Below are positions 38,301 through 53,300 of a stretch of DNA of 64,000 nucleotides, piece after piece. Position 1 is the first letter of the stretch; each line of letters begins with the position of its first letter. Below the pieces are notes generated by a model. The model was not told the DNA's origin. It worked only from the letters and a program-made list of their open reading frames with translations, and searched no databases. This stretch comes from Trileptium ribeirensis (lineage: Eukaryota; Nematoda; Enoplea; Enoplida; Thoracostomopsidae), in contig JASANE010021442.1 of the NCBI GenBank assembly GCA_030248225.1, positions 37,464 through 101,463 of the forward strand. The letters run 5' to 3'. Both the position numbers and the translations under genes were made by a program.

Positions 38301-41300
38301 CATGCTCGTACTATACACTTTATTGGGTTTTATTAAATCTCTGAGTAACTTTCGATAGCGTTTTTATTAAATTAATGAAGACACACATAAAGAATATCTA
38401 GGTCGTCGACCTTTAAACCGTTGAAACTCCACGAGAAAGTGTAATATAAACAAGCTAGACTATATAAGGCAAAACTATCATATCCGGCGTGCTACGCTTG
38501 AAACTGTCAACTCTTGAAACTCCACGAGAAGGTGTCATATAGTGAAGCTAGACTATATATACCAAAACTATCGTATCCGGCGTGTTTTATAACCTATTAG
38601 ACGCTTATTGTAAGGTAAAAATACGCACATGCCGAAATTTGAAAAATCAACCTTTCCTTCAAGTGACGACGAAACATATTCTGGCCCACAAGTGGTCCCA
38701 CGAAACAGGTCAGTAAAGTAGTAGTTCTCGATGACATGATTCTGCATTGTGGCCCCCGTTTATGGACGCGAAGCCTGTATCGCGAAATGTGCGTTGCGAA
38801 ACACGTATTCGTATGACCAGATTTGACAAAGAACGCTTAAAAACTTGTTTTGACATTTTGAACGCTAAGACTGCTTTGGAGCTGGTCGCGTTCAACTAAG
38901 GGCCAGATCATCACTACTTTTGCTATGTAACAAATATTTTATCGAAATACATCCACCCGAAGATGAGCTATAAGTGATACTGGTTCTAATACTAATTGTC
39001 ATTATTTTTTGGCGTAGCTCGCGCCGTTGAAACTCCGTCGCTTCGCTCGCTCAGTTTCAGTAATAATTTCACTTGCGTGGTCACAGTGTGGTTATAAGCT
39101 TTCAGGACTTGATGCTTGGGAATCGTATCGACTAATTTTGAAACGTATTAGTCAGCTTCGATATGACCATCAGGAACAAGTTATGTCTTCGTATAAAGAG
39201 CAGGTATCGTATTACGATTTTTTTAATAAGCGTGAGTTAACCCTTAGTTCCGCTAAAACGAAGCTAATTGAAAAGTGTGATTTTGGTAATATGGGGTTAG
39301 ACACGAAATTAAACCTCTTCTCATGGGCACTGCATCAAAAAATCACTGGTATTCTCTCATCGAGCCCTAACACTCCTGTTCAATCGTTTGCTACTCCAAA
39401 CTACTGGAATTGTATGAAAAAATGGTAATAAAATACCTTTCGCAAATGGGGTTGCTAAAAATATCTGTGGGTCCCTCTGTTGAATTGGTTACCACAAAGC
39501 ATTGTATCTGTCAGAAAACGTCAAATATATATGTATAAAAATATATATGTGTGCTTTAACAAATGGCTGCAATAATGGGCATCTAATATAAAAAAATTAA
39601 GGTAATTTTGATTCCACAGCGAAAAATTCTTGTTTTTAGCTAAAACAGCAAAAAATCGCATATTTTAGCCAAACAAATAAACCTTCGCTAATTTTTAGCC
39701 GTGCAGGAAAGTACCTGGAGCATGAACTGGTTGAAGCTCGAAATCTCGTCAGGCGTCTGGCCCAATACCAACATCTACCACAGGACAAAACGGACCAAAT
39801 GGGCTTGGGTGGAGTCTCGATGCAGCCCAAACACCACGTTATTTATTTTAACGCGACAACCGGTGTAGACTTAGTCAAACTGGGCTCATGTGGGGTCAAA
39901 GCGGGTTCTAAAATGGGCCCATAAGGCATAAAACACTGGAAAATGGCAATATATCAGCAACCCCTCGTGTTATATGGGTGTTTTTGGTCTCATTTGTAGA
40001 GCAATTCGTTCTCTATATAGCATAACCTCAAATAGTCTGCTGCTATTGTCATTATTTACGCTGCAGGGTTGGGCCAAAAAGGGTTTGTGAATAGTCTCAT
40101 GGGCCTACGATACACATGGGAAATCTGAAGTGGGGGAGGGGGGTGCAATTTCAAGTTTTTTACGCATGTTTTTAGACATATTGTTGTCCTGTTTTTTGCT
40201 AATTGTAGTCATTTTCGGCGCTGATAGTATTATTTGGTGTTATAAATGCCTTACTAAGCCTTATTTAAAAGGTCCTGGTACACTAAGATTACAGCATAAA
40301 CCGTAAAGCTGTTGCTGTGTGCACGCTTCCCTGGATTTTTTGTATGTGATTTTAAGAACTGCTTTTACAGTCGTGTACTCGGAGCCAATGTAGCAGCCCT
40401 ATACGTATACAAAACCCAGTGAGTAACCGGAATTTCTGGTTCAGCGAAAATCGTGTTCCGGCAAAAGGCAAAAACCAAGGTTGAAAATTTTTGTTTAAAA
40501 TTGTTCATGTTTTTTGGTTCATCTGTGGAGCAAACATACGTTATATATACACAATGATTAATGTCCAACACAACCAAACAAATGAAGACTAACTCTTCCA
40601 ACTATTACCCTGTGAAACGTAAGTTGGACACAATTTCAGAATTTTTCATCCTTACCCGGCAGGAGTTTGTTAACCAAACAAAGGTAGGTCGATCCTTGTA
40701 GCAGCCTACCCCTGACGAAAGTCGAGCAATGGTGCCATAGGAATGGTCTTAAAGCCAGTTTGGAAAAGTGTGGCACTGTGCATTTCACAAGACGTGGTGC
40801 CTCAATGGACACTGTGGACTTTAGACGTTTCAGTGTAAATTTTGGACTTGTTGAATAAGTCAAGTACTTAGGTATGTATCTGGACTCCAATCTGAGTTTA
40901 AAACAAAGCTATTATGTGGTTTATAAAAGCTATGATGGCTTGCAGAATTGCCGTTGGCAAGTATGGTGCCTACGTCCAGCCAATATTATATGGCCGTACA
41001 ATGCCATCATTGTGCCAATGGCAGGCTCAGGCTATGGTGGTGGTATCGTATTCAGTTGACTCTTTTTAAGCCGAAACTGTCTTGCATGCAGCGGTTTTTG
41101 ATGCTGCTTATCACAGGTGCCATAAGCACTATTCAAAATATAGGCACACGTGCTCTGCTTGAAATACCACCAATTGATATAATAATCTATCGTAAGCTAT
41201 CACAGATTAAAATCCAGTGATTTATGAGCTACTGACGCAGAATGGGTTAGGTCATTTGAGAATAAAGCAAATGGCTGAAAGCATACCCTTGCTCAGTTCA

Positions 41301-44300
41301 CCTAGTGACATGATACTAAGACAGCATCAAGTTTGATTCTCTTGGACAACATATATACCAGACTAGAGAGCACGACGGCAGCGAAGCCTTGTGTCTACAT
41401 ATTCTATAAACTGTTATACGGACGAGTCACGTATGGATCTACATGACTGACAAGGCACTGGAGCTGGGTTCTTTATTAAATTATCCAAGTCAGTGTATCT
41501 TTACGTAGCCCACCTTCAGTCTTTCAGGTTGAAGTCTACGCTGTACACGCATGTGCTCTGTCACTTGTTAGATAGGTTGCAGGAACGAAAACATGAGTCA
41601 ATTCTGATAGCATTACTGCGTTTCTGGCACTGTCCATGCCAGTACTCAGCTACAAACTTATCTTTTCCTTGAAACGATCAAGCTACGTTGTAATCATCAT
41701 ACCTTGTATCATTGTCAATCGTCATCAATAACTGTTACAAATTGTGTCTCCGCAACTACTCAAGCTATATTTAAGGTAGGTATCAACGCAATTGCACACA
41801 GACGGTCCATTTATATATTAATAACAAAAATTCGTTAACTGCTCCGATACGATTATTTTCGATAACCTCGAATTCGGTGTTGCTTGTGGATACCGCTAAT
41901 GGTAAGGACAAGCCAAATATTGTTCATGATTGAAACAACAAGACATTTTATCAACGCATTGATAGTGGTGGGATTCTAATTCATGAACATTTAATTTAAT
42001 ATTATAATTATATATATATATATATTACATACATAGATTTAAAAATATGTTATTTACATAAATTGAGCGATCGAACTGCAACAGAAGTTGCTAAATCATT
42101 ATATGGGTGTTTTTGGTCTTATTTTGTATAGCAATTCATCGCCTATGGAGCTGCACAATAGTTTGGTGTTATTTTCATTATTTACGCTGCATCGTTGGGT
42201 CAAAACGGTTTTTTTTCATGGGCCAATGGAACCCAAAATAGAGGAAAATCATATCTCCCCAACCACACAAGTCATATATGTGTTGGTCTCATTTTGTAGA
42301 GCAATGCATACTCTTTGTACTTGTACATTGTTGTGAGCGCAATGTAATCGGTTATATCTCTTAACTACTCAAACAACATGGTTGATATTCCATGGCTTAT
42401 ATCTTTGTACAGGATTTGCCAGAAATGATCGTTGATCGTTTGATGCTCATGTGTACATACAAATTACTAGTAGTCAGAGATTCATATAGTTTTAGCAGTC
42501 CGAACTGAAAATGTTTCATCTACAGTTACCTATCAAACAAGAACTTCGTCGGCTGGGTAATAGCTTTGATCGGCTGCATGTATTTGCAACTCGTATTACT
42601 ATGCAATAAGTAATTCATTATACTAGGCTTCGATTCGATATATTGATATTATTTTACTTTTTGCTTACAGAACTAACTTAATCACCGTCCTTTGCGCAGT
42701 GAACTATTTTTGGCCGAAAATTTTATAGGAACATTATGTCACATGTTTGGAAATTTTTTCTGTAGTGAAGTGATTCAGGGTCTGCATATACTACGATAAG
42801 TATTTTTCTGATATATTTTCCGTTGTTGAGCGGGTGTTAAATAACTCCTTTTTCTGGTCAAAACTGTTCCACATTTGGTTGTACTCTGTGCGTTGACAAA
42901 CCTTGTGCCGTTTTGACCTAAGTTTGCACCTATGCTTAGGTGGTTTGTCGCAATAAGAACATCACAACATTATCACATTTGTACATGGAATCAGAAAGTG
43001 AAAAACCACTTTTCCGGTCAAAATTTGCCCAATTGTAAGTTTTGTCTAAAACTTGGCAGTGGCTTGATAGATAGAGCACAAATTTTTAATTTACATATGA
43101 GGCTGGATGGCTTAGTCATAGTAGTCTCGTCTGTTAATATCTACTTTCAGTGAGAATGAGATGGTCAAAAACAGCTTTTACCCACAAATTTAGTCGTCTT
43201 TTCTAACCTGAGAGTTACATACTGGTCTGATTTTGATGAAGTTTGTATTGCTGGCTTCTCTTTTTGCTCTCCATTTGCTTCAAATTTTGCCAGAGGGGCA
43301 CAAACCCCCTCTGGTTCGAAACTGAATTGGGTGTATTTTGCCAGGTGGGGTGGAGCGGGCTTCGAAGTCTAAAAAAAATTTCAAAATTTAACATTTTTCA
43401 GTGACAAACACTAAAATTAGTAATAAATGGGCTTATTAACCGTTCAAAAACCTGAATATTGTATTAACCTGAGTAAAACCAATGTTTCAACTAGTTTTTC
43501 TTTCGAAATTAGTCACAATTTTAGTTTCAAAAATCTGGTTTTGTAAAAATTTTAGCAATTTTTTTTGTCAACTGGATTGTTTAAAGGGAGAAGCCAAATA
43601 CTTTGCCATGCGACGCCAGAAATACCCAGGAGGCCCCCTCACTTTGGAGAAGCTAGGTAGAAGTTGATTTTAAGTTCAGTGACAAGAACAGGGTCCGATG
43701 TCGCCTTTATGGGTCGGATGTTATAATATTAAAAAAGAACAGTTTTAACTGTGGATTTGGCTAAAAGTTACATTTTATAACATGTATATCATTTATATTC
43801 GTAAAAATTACTTACATTGGGCTGCTTGTTTATGGCCGGTTTTTAAAGCTTTTTGAGCTTTGTACGCGGCTTTGTTCAGCAGTGGACGATTAATGCCTCT
43901 TCTTTAAAAGCCGAAGCATTAATCATTTTAAACTCTATAATTGTAAAATAGTATATTGCAGGCTAGCATTCGATTTGAAAAGAAGAATACATCGCAAACG
44001 GTAGTTTCAATTTCTAAAAGTGCTTTTTCTAGTTTAGATTTTCAAATATCTTTTGCTTATTGCAGTGGTTTTCGGCATTGAGTTATGATTAGGCTGAACA
44101 TATTTCAAAAATGTTACGGCCAGGTGGGAGATTGTGTAATTGTAAATTTTAAATTTGTATTGATTTATTTGTTTTCCATTGTTGAAGAATTTTCGAGCTG
44201 AGTGACGCATTTTACGACAATTATAACGGTCAGTTGAAGTAGAAACACTTATAATTGTAGTGGTATAAACTGCGAAGCATAAACATGGCACATCAAGGTG

Positions 44301-47300
44301 TAAAAGGTTATATGGCACATCAAGGTGTAAAAGGTTATATGGCACATCGAAGTGTAAAACGTTATATGGCACGTCGAGGTGTAAAAGGTTATATGGCACG
44401 TCGAGGTGTAAAAGGTTATATGGCAGACACATCAATGTGTCAAAGGTTATATGGCACACTGAGGTGTAAAAGGTTATATGATATCGATGTGTAAAAGGTT
44501 ATATGGCACATCAAGGTGTAAATGGTTATATGGCACATCGAAGTGTAAAAGGTTATATGGCACGTCGAGGTGTAAAAGGTTATATGGCACGTCGAGGTGT
44601 AAAAGGTTATATGGCAGGCACATCAAGGTGTCAAAGGTTATATGGCACACTGAGGTGTAAAAGGTTATATGATATCGATGTGTAAAATATTATATGGCAC
44701 ATCAAGGTGTAAAAGGTTATGTGGCACACCGAGGTGTAAAAGGTTATATGACACATTGATGTGTAAAATGTTATATGGCACATCAAGGTGTAAAAGGTTA
44801 TGTGGCACAGCGAGGCGTAAAGGTTATTTTTACAGCCTGTGTATTTCATGACATTTAGAGCACGGTGTTATAGCAACGACTACACTTTATAGCTGCGCAG
44901 GAAAAACCTTCGCTAGCCTTGTTGTTTTGTAGATCATATACATAACGGATGTTTTAAAACATAATGGTAGGCGTGAAAATGGCCAAACTGCTTTTGAAGT
45001 AACACTGGACTACCAAAAGGGAGGACATTCTCATTTTTCGAAACCTTCATGTTCATATCAAATTTCTCCACCTATACGAAACCTTCACGCTACACTAAAT
45101 CCATGGATTTTATTAATATCCCTAAGTTCATATTTTTCGCATACTAATTTATTATTTAAAAATTACCATTTCTAATGCTAAAATATTGTATTAAAAATAT
45201 TTATATGACACTATTGTGCCAAGTCTCTGAAATAATGTAAATATTTTACATAGAGAAAAAAAATTGATTTTTCCTCGCATTGATATTTTACAGAAAATAG
45301 ACATGGGTCGCCCAAAATTCTCCTTCCGGTATTTGGAAAGCCTGTGGATAGGCCACCAAATAGCCAAATTATCAAAATGTCGCCTGCCATATTGGAGGGT
45401 ATAAGATATTAATACAGAAGCACAACATTTGTGCTTAGACTCAAGGCGTCAGTACAAAAATTTCCTGTGATGGTTTTTTGTTGTAATATTGATTACAATT
45501 TATTTTACCTTACTGTTAGGTGATTATAATAGACTTTCAGCTACTTAATGGGTCGAAAGGTCTTTAATATAATATAGTCATAGACATAATTAGCTGCACA
45601 AGCTCTATCTCCAACGCACACGAGCGGAAATTCGTTTTGACATTGAAAACGCTTTAACACGTTTGAACGTACTCTTTACGAGTATATTTGACCCAAAACT
45701 GTTGAAAGTTTGTTTCTTTATTCTGTTTGCAACCTAATAAATGTTAGCAATAAATAATCTATAAAGAATTTTAAGAACCAAAATCAAAACTCATTATATT
45801 TTAGAAAAATTTGTAAGATTAATGATTTAGTTGCATTCCAAATATTAAAATATACAGATAAGCTTAATTATTTGGGGGAAAGCAAAACACGGAAATCTAT
45901 CGAAGAATTTATCCAATGTGCAATGCTTTAGACAGCTCAGTGCCCGGAGCCAGTACAACCGCGGAGAAACTTCACTGCACAAAATTTTTTTGTGATGTCT
46001 ATAGAAATCTGTGTATTTAGATTAATGACAAGCACCAATTTCAACAGCGGAATGTTATTTTTATGGCGTTGCTACGAAAGCTTTGCGAATCACAACAAAT
46101 GATGCATTTGCATATCACTGAAATATCTCATGGCTCTCGGAATGGAGATACCAGCGACAATGTAACATCTGCGTCAAAGGCGCCAGAAGTATGTCATTGT
46201 TTTGCAAAATTTACTGTTATATTAGTGCAAAACTAAACTTTAATTTTTAGTTGTACTATTCAGCCTATGTTTCGATAATTATAAACTATTCATGTTCGAG
46301 TACAATCATATTGAACCATTTTTGAAAATTTGAATCAAAATCGAATATGGGGGAATTTTTAGGAGTTGGGCGAGGTCGAATCTGTTGCTTTTGGCGAGGG
46401 GGGTGTGGGCTGATCGAGTAGAGTATCCCTCTACCAGTATCCACCAGAAAGGATGAATTTACTGTTTACTGATACTGCACAGCGGATCATTAAGTGGAGC
46501 GAAGCGTTTTTGTTTTTGTCTTAGGAGGAAAATTCGGCACCGTCTTTCTGTCCGTCCGTTAAACTTGTCAATAACTACTGGGCCGGTTTTAAAAAAACTT
46601 TTTTTCGTTGAAAGGCCTAATATCGGACAGGTGCAAGACATTGCAAGATTTTGTCAAAATTTGCTTTAGTTAATTAGTAATTACGTAATTAGTTTAGTTT
46701 GTTTTTAGCATTTTTAAACAAAAATTGCACATCTTTCAATAAATAATTAGTATAAAGATATTATTTTGGTGCATATACTACATCTCGCCGTGGTGATTGT
46801 GAACCTGGTGCTTATTTACTATTCGAGGCAGTTAAAAACATGCTAAATAGTTAATTACTAGTGTATTGTTAATTGCTAATTTTTTGAAAATTTTCAAAGT
46901 GCTTAAAAATTTAAAATATATTGCACCCTGGGGTTTTCTATGTCGCTGATCACGAATATGAGATTTCTGAAGCTCTAAAGCCTGGCCGTATATGCTAATT
47001 AGTTGATTATTTAACTAGCTAATTAGGGATTTTTATGCAAATTTGAAAATCACTTCCAAATTACTAATTTGTTCGGGGGGTTCGATGTCGCTGATTATGA
47101 ATATGTGGCTTTTAAAGGTCTATGATTTTATCATGCATGCTAATTAGGTAATTAATTAGCTAATTTTTAGTTAGTGAGTTTTTTGTATGGTGGATTTATC
47201 ATCAATTGCATAAAAAGTGATACATATTATAAATTGATTAAATAGTTAATTGAGACACATGTGCACACAAATAAGATACGAAATGCTTTGCCTGATGCTC

Positions 47301-50300
47301 CGCTCACTTTTTGTAATTTATTGCGTCTACTGGTTGTTATTGTTAAATCTCCTACAGAATATCTTGAACTTTCCAGTTGTTACCTTTTGGATGTTAGACG
47401 CGGTTAATATTTCTCTGTATTTTGTTATCACAAATTAAACCGCTACTTAGTTTTTCCGGAGAGTAATCAGCATATTAACTAGGGTGTTTATTACAGCTGG
47501 TGCTGGGATGCTGCATTTAGCAACCTATAACTGCAGTTACAATCAAAATTAAGTGCCCAAAAAATAGAACGAAGTTTTGTTTAAAGGAAAATCCACCGTT
47601 TGCGATTATTTTAACGCATTTCGATTGCGTTACAATAGAAAAAATAACTTAATAAAAATGTTAGTTTGCCGTTAATTTAACGAATTGCGTTTAAACGAAG
47701 ATCGATGGATTGTGATATCGTTCGATTACGTCTGCGTACGTGTTTATGTGCATTTAATTATTCTCATTGTATCTGTACATTTTACAAGCGACATCTATCA
47801 TGAATGCAGCGAAAATTTAATACCTGAAATAACCACCCGGGTTGCCATCAATACTGTAATATTATTTTACAGTTACTTTTTCAGTAGTTTTCATAGCAGG
47901 TACATAAACAACATTAAGAGTACATTATAAAGCACGCGCTGTGTGGAAAGCATCCTCCTGCGTTCGTGCAATGAGTAATAATTTTTTAATATTTTTTACG
48001 ATTTTTATGAGTGCATAACTTTTCCGGAAAACAAAACTGCGAGTCCGTCATTTTTAAAAACAGCGCCAAAATTTATACAATAGTAGAAATTTAGGTTAAT
48101 TGTAGCAGTATTTTACTCTCAAAAATTATGTTAAAGTTCGCGGATTTTCTTTAGTTGTATAAATTTTAAAATCTTAATTTTAATATTGCACTGTTAGAAG
48201 TCAGTCTACCTGAACTAGGAAAAAGGATTTCTCAGAAGCGTCTGTGAAAGTGAAGATTACACAAAACCCGGATTCAAAGTTTAGCGCATACTCTATTGTG
48301 AGCCTGTTTTATCGCTCACTAAGTTATTTCCAACAGAGTTGTATTCACTCTTCTATTCATATGTTCAGGTTAACTTGTCTGGAGCACTAATAGACCAGCC
48401 TGCCGTTCGGGAGCAAGGTGATATCTTATCTCGATCGACTGGGAATTTTCATAATCCATTTAGCTCAATCAACGATGACTCCAATTTCTACCCGGTTACT
48501 GCACTCAAGTCTCGTGCAAGACAATCGATGCATGTTTTGAAGGTTTGTGGGTTTTGTTTCTTTGCAGTTTTATATTATTTCGTTAGTTTTTCTTTTAATA
48601 TCTTTAGCTTCTATCAGATCCTTATTATTTGCTTCGATGTACTGTTTTAATACCTTTTGGACCTGCTGAAATCTCTCTTCGCAGTAATAGTGATCTTGAG
48701 TTGGATGAAAAATATGAAAACGGTAAGCCTGTTCAGCAATTTGTGAACACTGATGAATACTTTGATTTTTTGCAGCTTATTATTATGTAACAGTCAGGGA
48801 ATAACTGGATCCGTCCATTAAGACCGGAACCGGAACCTGGTCAACAAAACTTAAATATAACAAAACAGATGAAGGATGAAATGAAGGTACAGTGGATTTA
48901 AAATGTATTAAAAATTACTTTTACATTAAACTTAATGTATTGCGATGGCATTATTGCTTTTCTGAAACTTTAAAGAGACTGAGGAAGCTAATAATGTTTA
49001 TTTATCGATCAATATGTCGGTTTTTGGACACCCAGAGCAAAAAATGCCTTCCACTATACACCCTTGTGTATATTGCGTGAAACTGAATGTGCTTACAACG
49101 CATGGAGTGTAGAATAAACATTTTCGCCCTGTCGCCTCCCTTTACTACACATAAGTTTGTTACATGTTGTTTCATAGGAAACTGGAAATTATTTGTTTTC
49201 TTTGCTTTTAAGAGAAAATGATAGAAGGTAATTTTCTAATCAGTGGACAGCGACATTGTTTAGTGCTGGGCAACCAGTGCACGTCCGTTAGATGACAATG
49301 ATGATAAATTTCTAATCAGAATGCTATAAATGAGACAAACTGTGATACTGCTCGCATAGTTTCAATAAATACAGTTCACACACAATAACGCAGTTTCTGC
49401 AGATAACGTTACCTTACTTCAATGTGGACTGATTTTACAAGCGCACTGGCTGGTGCGTGACGCAATTTATGTAACCAAGCATACGTTAAGTACTTCTGCG
49501 CAATCTGTTATCGAGTTGAACTTCATTCTCTGTTACCGAGTTAAACCAGTTTAATTCTAACATACCCCGCAGACTTCTGAATGTGTAAAATAGCTGCTAC
49601 AAGCGTCAACCTGGCTTAGTTTTGTTAACAAACTCCTGCAGGTTAAGATACTGAAATTATGTGCCCTACTTACGTTTCACGCAGCAAATTGCTGAGTTAT
49701 TGTTTTATTTTGCTTGGTTGTATTGGAACTTGATCATTGTATATATATATTACATTATGTTTGGACCACGTATGAATCAAAAATGTGGAAAATTTTCAGA
49801 CAAAATTTTTTAAACCGGAATTCCGGTTCCAGTATGGTTTTTGTCCTTTGCCGGAACCGGAACCGGAATTCTGGTTGCTCCCTGGTAACAGTATAAGATG
49901 AAGTCGCTTATCCGTAACGTAAATACTCAAAATACTGATATACCTGGCCACCCTAAATTAAAAGCATTTTGATATTGTTGTGTTGTGTGCGAATTAGAAG
50001 GGATGCTACTTTGGTCTAATTTTACTGTCAAAAGGTGGCTGTCTTGGCCCCTGTAAATTTGTTTATGTTCTCCTGGAAAAATGCCTTCAATTAACACAAG
50101 AGTGTGACAAAATTTTTTCCGAAAATTTGGTTTTGAACTTAGAGTGCCTGCTTCATACAATTCCTTAAAAAGAAACATTTCTTGGCAGTTTTAACCCGGA
50201 GGAACAGAAATGTTTTTTGGATGGACTTTGGAAACTATCGATTTTTCATTCACGGTCAGTGACGGTCAGTTCAGTCCTTAACAGTTTGCAAGCTGTGTTT

Positions 50301-53300
50301 AACCAGGATAAGTCTTGATCTAATCCAGGCAGGATCACATATAACGGCAACGATGACTTAGTAAAATGCAATTCACTTATTATAAATATTGTGTATCGTT
50401 CTCTAAGGTACCGACTTTTTCATTTGGTTTAAACCGTGGTAAAACAAATTTGAAAATTCTTATAAATTATTATGAAAATGTTTATGGAAACCATAATTAA
50501 ATTTTGATAGGCATAATACAAAATTGAAAAATTACACGAAAGTTTGATTTAAAATTCGATCAGTGTCATCTCGACAGTCTTCAGCTAAGATTTATAAGCA
50601 TTAATGTCATTGCTCTAAATTATTCAAAATATTGATTAAAATTGGCTTTTAAACACATCTCGACAGTATTTCTTAGTTCTAGCCGGTTTAGCTTTGGAAA
50701 ACACTGGATTTACTCAATCTTTAGATTCTGATGCATAGATTTAGAAAGCTCTAAATCATTACTCTTATCAAAATCTGTCACATTGTTGTTCTGAAGTAGA
50801 AATGCCCCTGCCGAAATTTTTAGCGAATGGAAAGGAAATATATACAGATACAGATGCACGGGCTTTGTGGAAATTTCTCAACATTTTTCACTCAATAAAT
50901 TTTAGTTATTTTCGGAAAGATATTGTTGACTTTGAAAGTAATAAATCTTAAATGTTTCGTTCACAATTTGTACGTATCTTTCTCGACACTTATTTTATTT
51001 GTATGACCACATATTGCAGAGTCAACGCGCACGCCGGCCGTCTGACTGTACTTCGCTGTCCTCAACCCCAGCTTCTCCGGCATGTGACGTATGTTTGTTT
51101 TGCCGATATGTTTTGGCTTTTTGTCTCAATATGCTAAAATTAATACAGTTGTGCTATTTTTGGCAAACAAAGACTGAATCGGTCGTTTAAAATTTCCTTC
51201 TTTGAAGTATCATCTTGAACCATGTCAATATGGCTGGATTGGACATATTTGAATTTTGAGTGTAGTGAGCGAAACGGGGGTAAGATGAGAATTCTCACTG
51301 ACCAGAGTTGTAGATTTCGACGGTGCCCGTTTCTTGGTTTTTGGGATGACACTTATAAATCAACTTCGGCTGGGCTGACTGATTCCTGTGGTAGCTTATT
51401 CGAAAACCTTAAATCTCTGTTTGTGCACTTTAGTTGGACGCGAAAAGTGACATCTAACTGCTTCCTGCCGTAAAAATGGGCCGAGTGAGCATGGATCGCG
51501 CAAAAATAGTACGACAAAACATGCTATGAATTATGTCTCACTCAACAGTTGATGCAGATATCAGACCCAAACTAGGCACACTATGTAGAGCAAGAAAGCT
51601 CCATAAGTCTGTATTTATAATGCGTTGCATTATGACTCTTTTAGGATGCAGGATTTGGGTCAAAATGGAGTTTTAAATGGACCCATGACAAACAAAACAC
51701 ACTAAAACAGCTGTATCTCAGTAACAGTTCGAGCTATAATGGTGTTGATCTAGTTTTGTAGAACGGTTCCACCTCTAGATTTTTATAGAGTAAATTATCC
51801 TCTATATAACTGCTTATGATATCCTGCTATTATCAGTGTTTACCCTGAAAATGTGTTCTTCAGAACGTAGTGAAACGTAGTGGAGATTGTGTGTTGCAGG
51901 GGTGAAATCTTTTAAATTCCGTCTGTGTATGTGCGTGTGTGATCAGCCATATCTCGAGAACGCCCGAATCGATTTTTATGATCTTGGGCTAATTGAACCG
52001 GCTTAGTCGATTTACCGTGTACATTCCCGAGCGTTTTTTGATTTGGAGTCTGGTTCCGGGGTCAGGGGTCAAAATGGGAGTTTTTTGGACCCATTTTAGT
52101 ACCTTTCACGGAGGCAAGGTTATTTTTATCTTACCATTCGAATTTTTTTCTCTGGATGGTTTTATTTCATAGTAAAATGATAAATGCCGACGCCTCTTTT
52201 TTGTTTTTCGATTAAGGCTCCGGTTCTGTATTTATGGGGTTTGATGTACGGGGGTATGGCGCCCCCATGGTTCCTCGACCCAAAATTTGAAAATTTGTTC
52301 TGACGCCTTGGGCGGCTGATAAGTTTTACCTGGGGGTTTTCGGCCATGGGAAACTCATTGCCGGTGCCAGATTTGCTCTTTGACCCATGGTTCCATGGGT
52401 ACGGTGGTATGACGCACCATGGTTCGGGTCAGAGGTCAAAATGACGGTTTTCACCCCATTTTAGTATCCTTCACGGAAGCAAGCTTATTTTTATCTGAAC
52501 TTTCGAATTTTTATCCCTGGATGATTTTATTTCATAGTAAAATGATAAATGCCGATGCCTCTTTTTTGTTTTCGAATAACGCTTCAGTTCTAGAGTTACG
52601 GGGTTTGAGGTATGGTTCCCCGATCCAAAATTCAAAAATTTGTTCTGACGTCCTGGACTTCTGAAAAGTTTCAGTTGGGGTTTTCAGGCATGAGAAACTC
52701 ATTGCCGTTATTGGTTTTGCTCAGTGACCCATGGGTACGGTGGTATGGCACCCCAAGGTTCGGGGTCAAAGGTTAAAATGAGGGTTTTTCACCCCATTTT
52801 AGTACCCTTCTGGAAGCAAGCTTATTTTTATCTTAACTTTCGAATTTGTTTCTCTTTTTGGTATTATTTCATAGTAAAATGACGAATGCCGATGTCTCTT
52901 TTTTCGATTAGGGCACCGGTTCATGGGGTTTGAGGTATGGCACCCCCGTGGTTCGTGCACCCAAAATTTGAAAATTTTGTTATGACGTCCTGCAAAGTTT
53001 TACATTGGTGTTTTCGGGCATGACAAACTCATTGCTTGTGTTGATTTTGCTCTGAGGTCCATGGTTCTATGGGTACGGGGTATGGCGCCGCCATGGTTCA
53101 TCAACCCGAAAATACTAATTTTACTGTTGCGTCCTGGGAGGCTGATAGCTTGCACTTGGGGTTTGGGGCATGGGAAACATATTGCCGGTGTTAGTTTTGT
53201 TCTAACTTGTGCGGTATTGTGTGATATCATATCGACGTATGCTATCGAGAGCTGAATGGCTGTGTACGCAAAAGGCGCTGGTGTACTTATGCTTCACTAC

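Noticed and set aside
44285..44494. Protein-like frame of MAHQGVKGY repeats
   Set aside because: The 27-base period keeps several frames open on both strands; no gene signals were seen.
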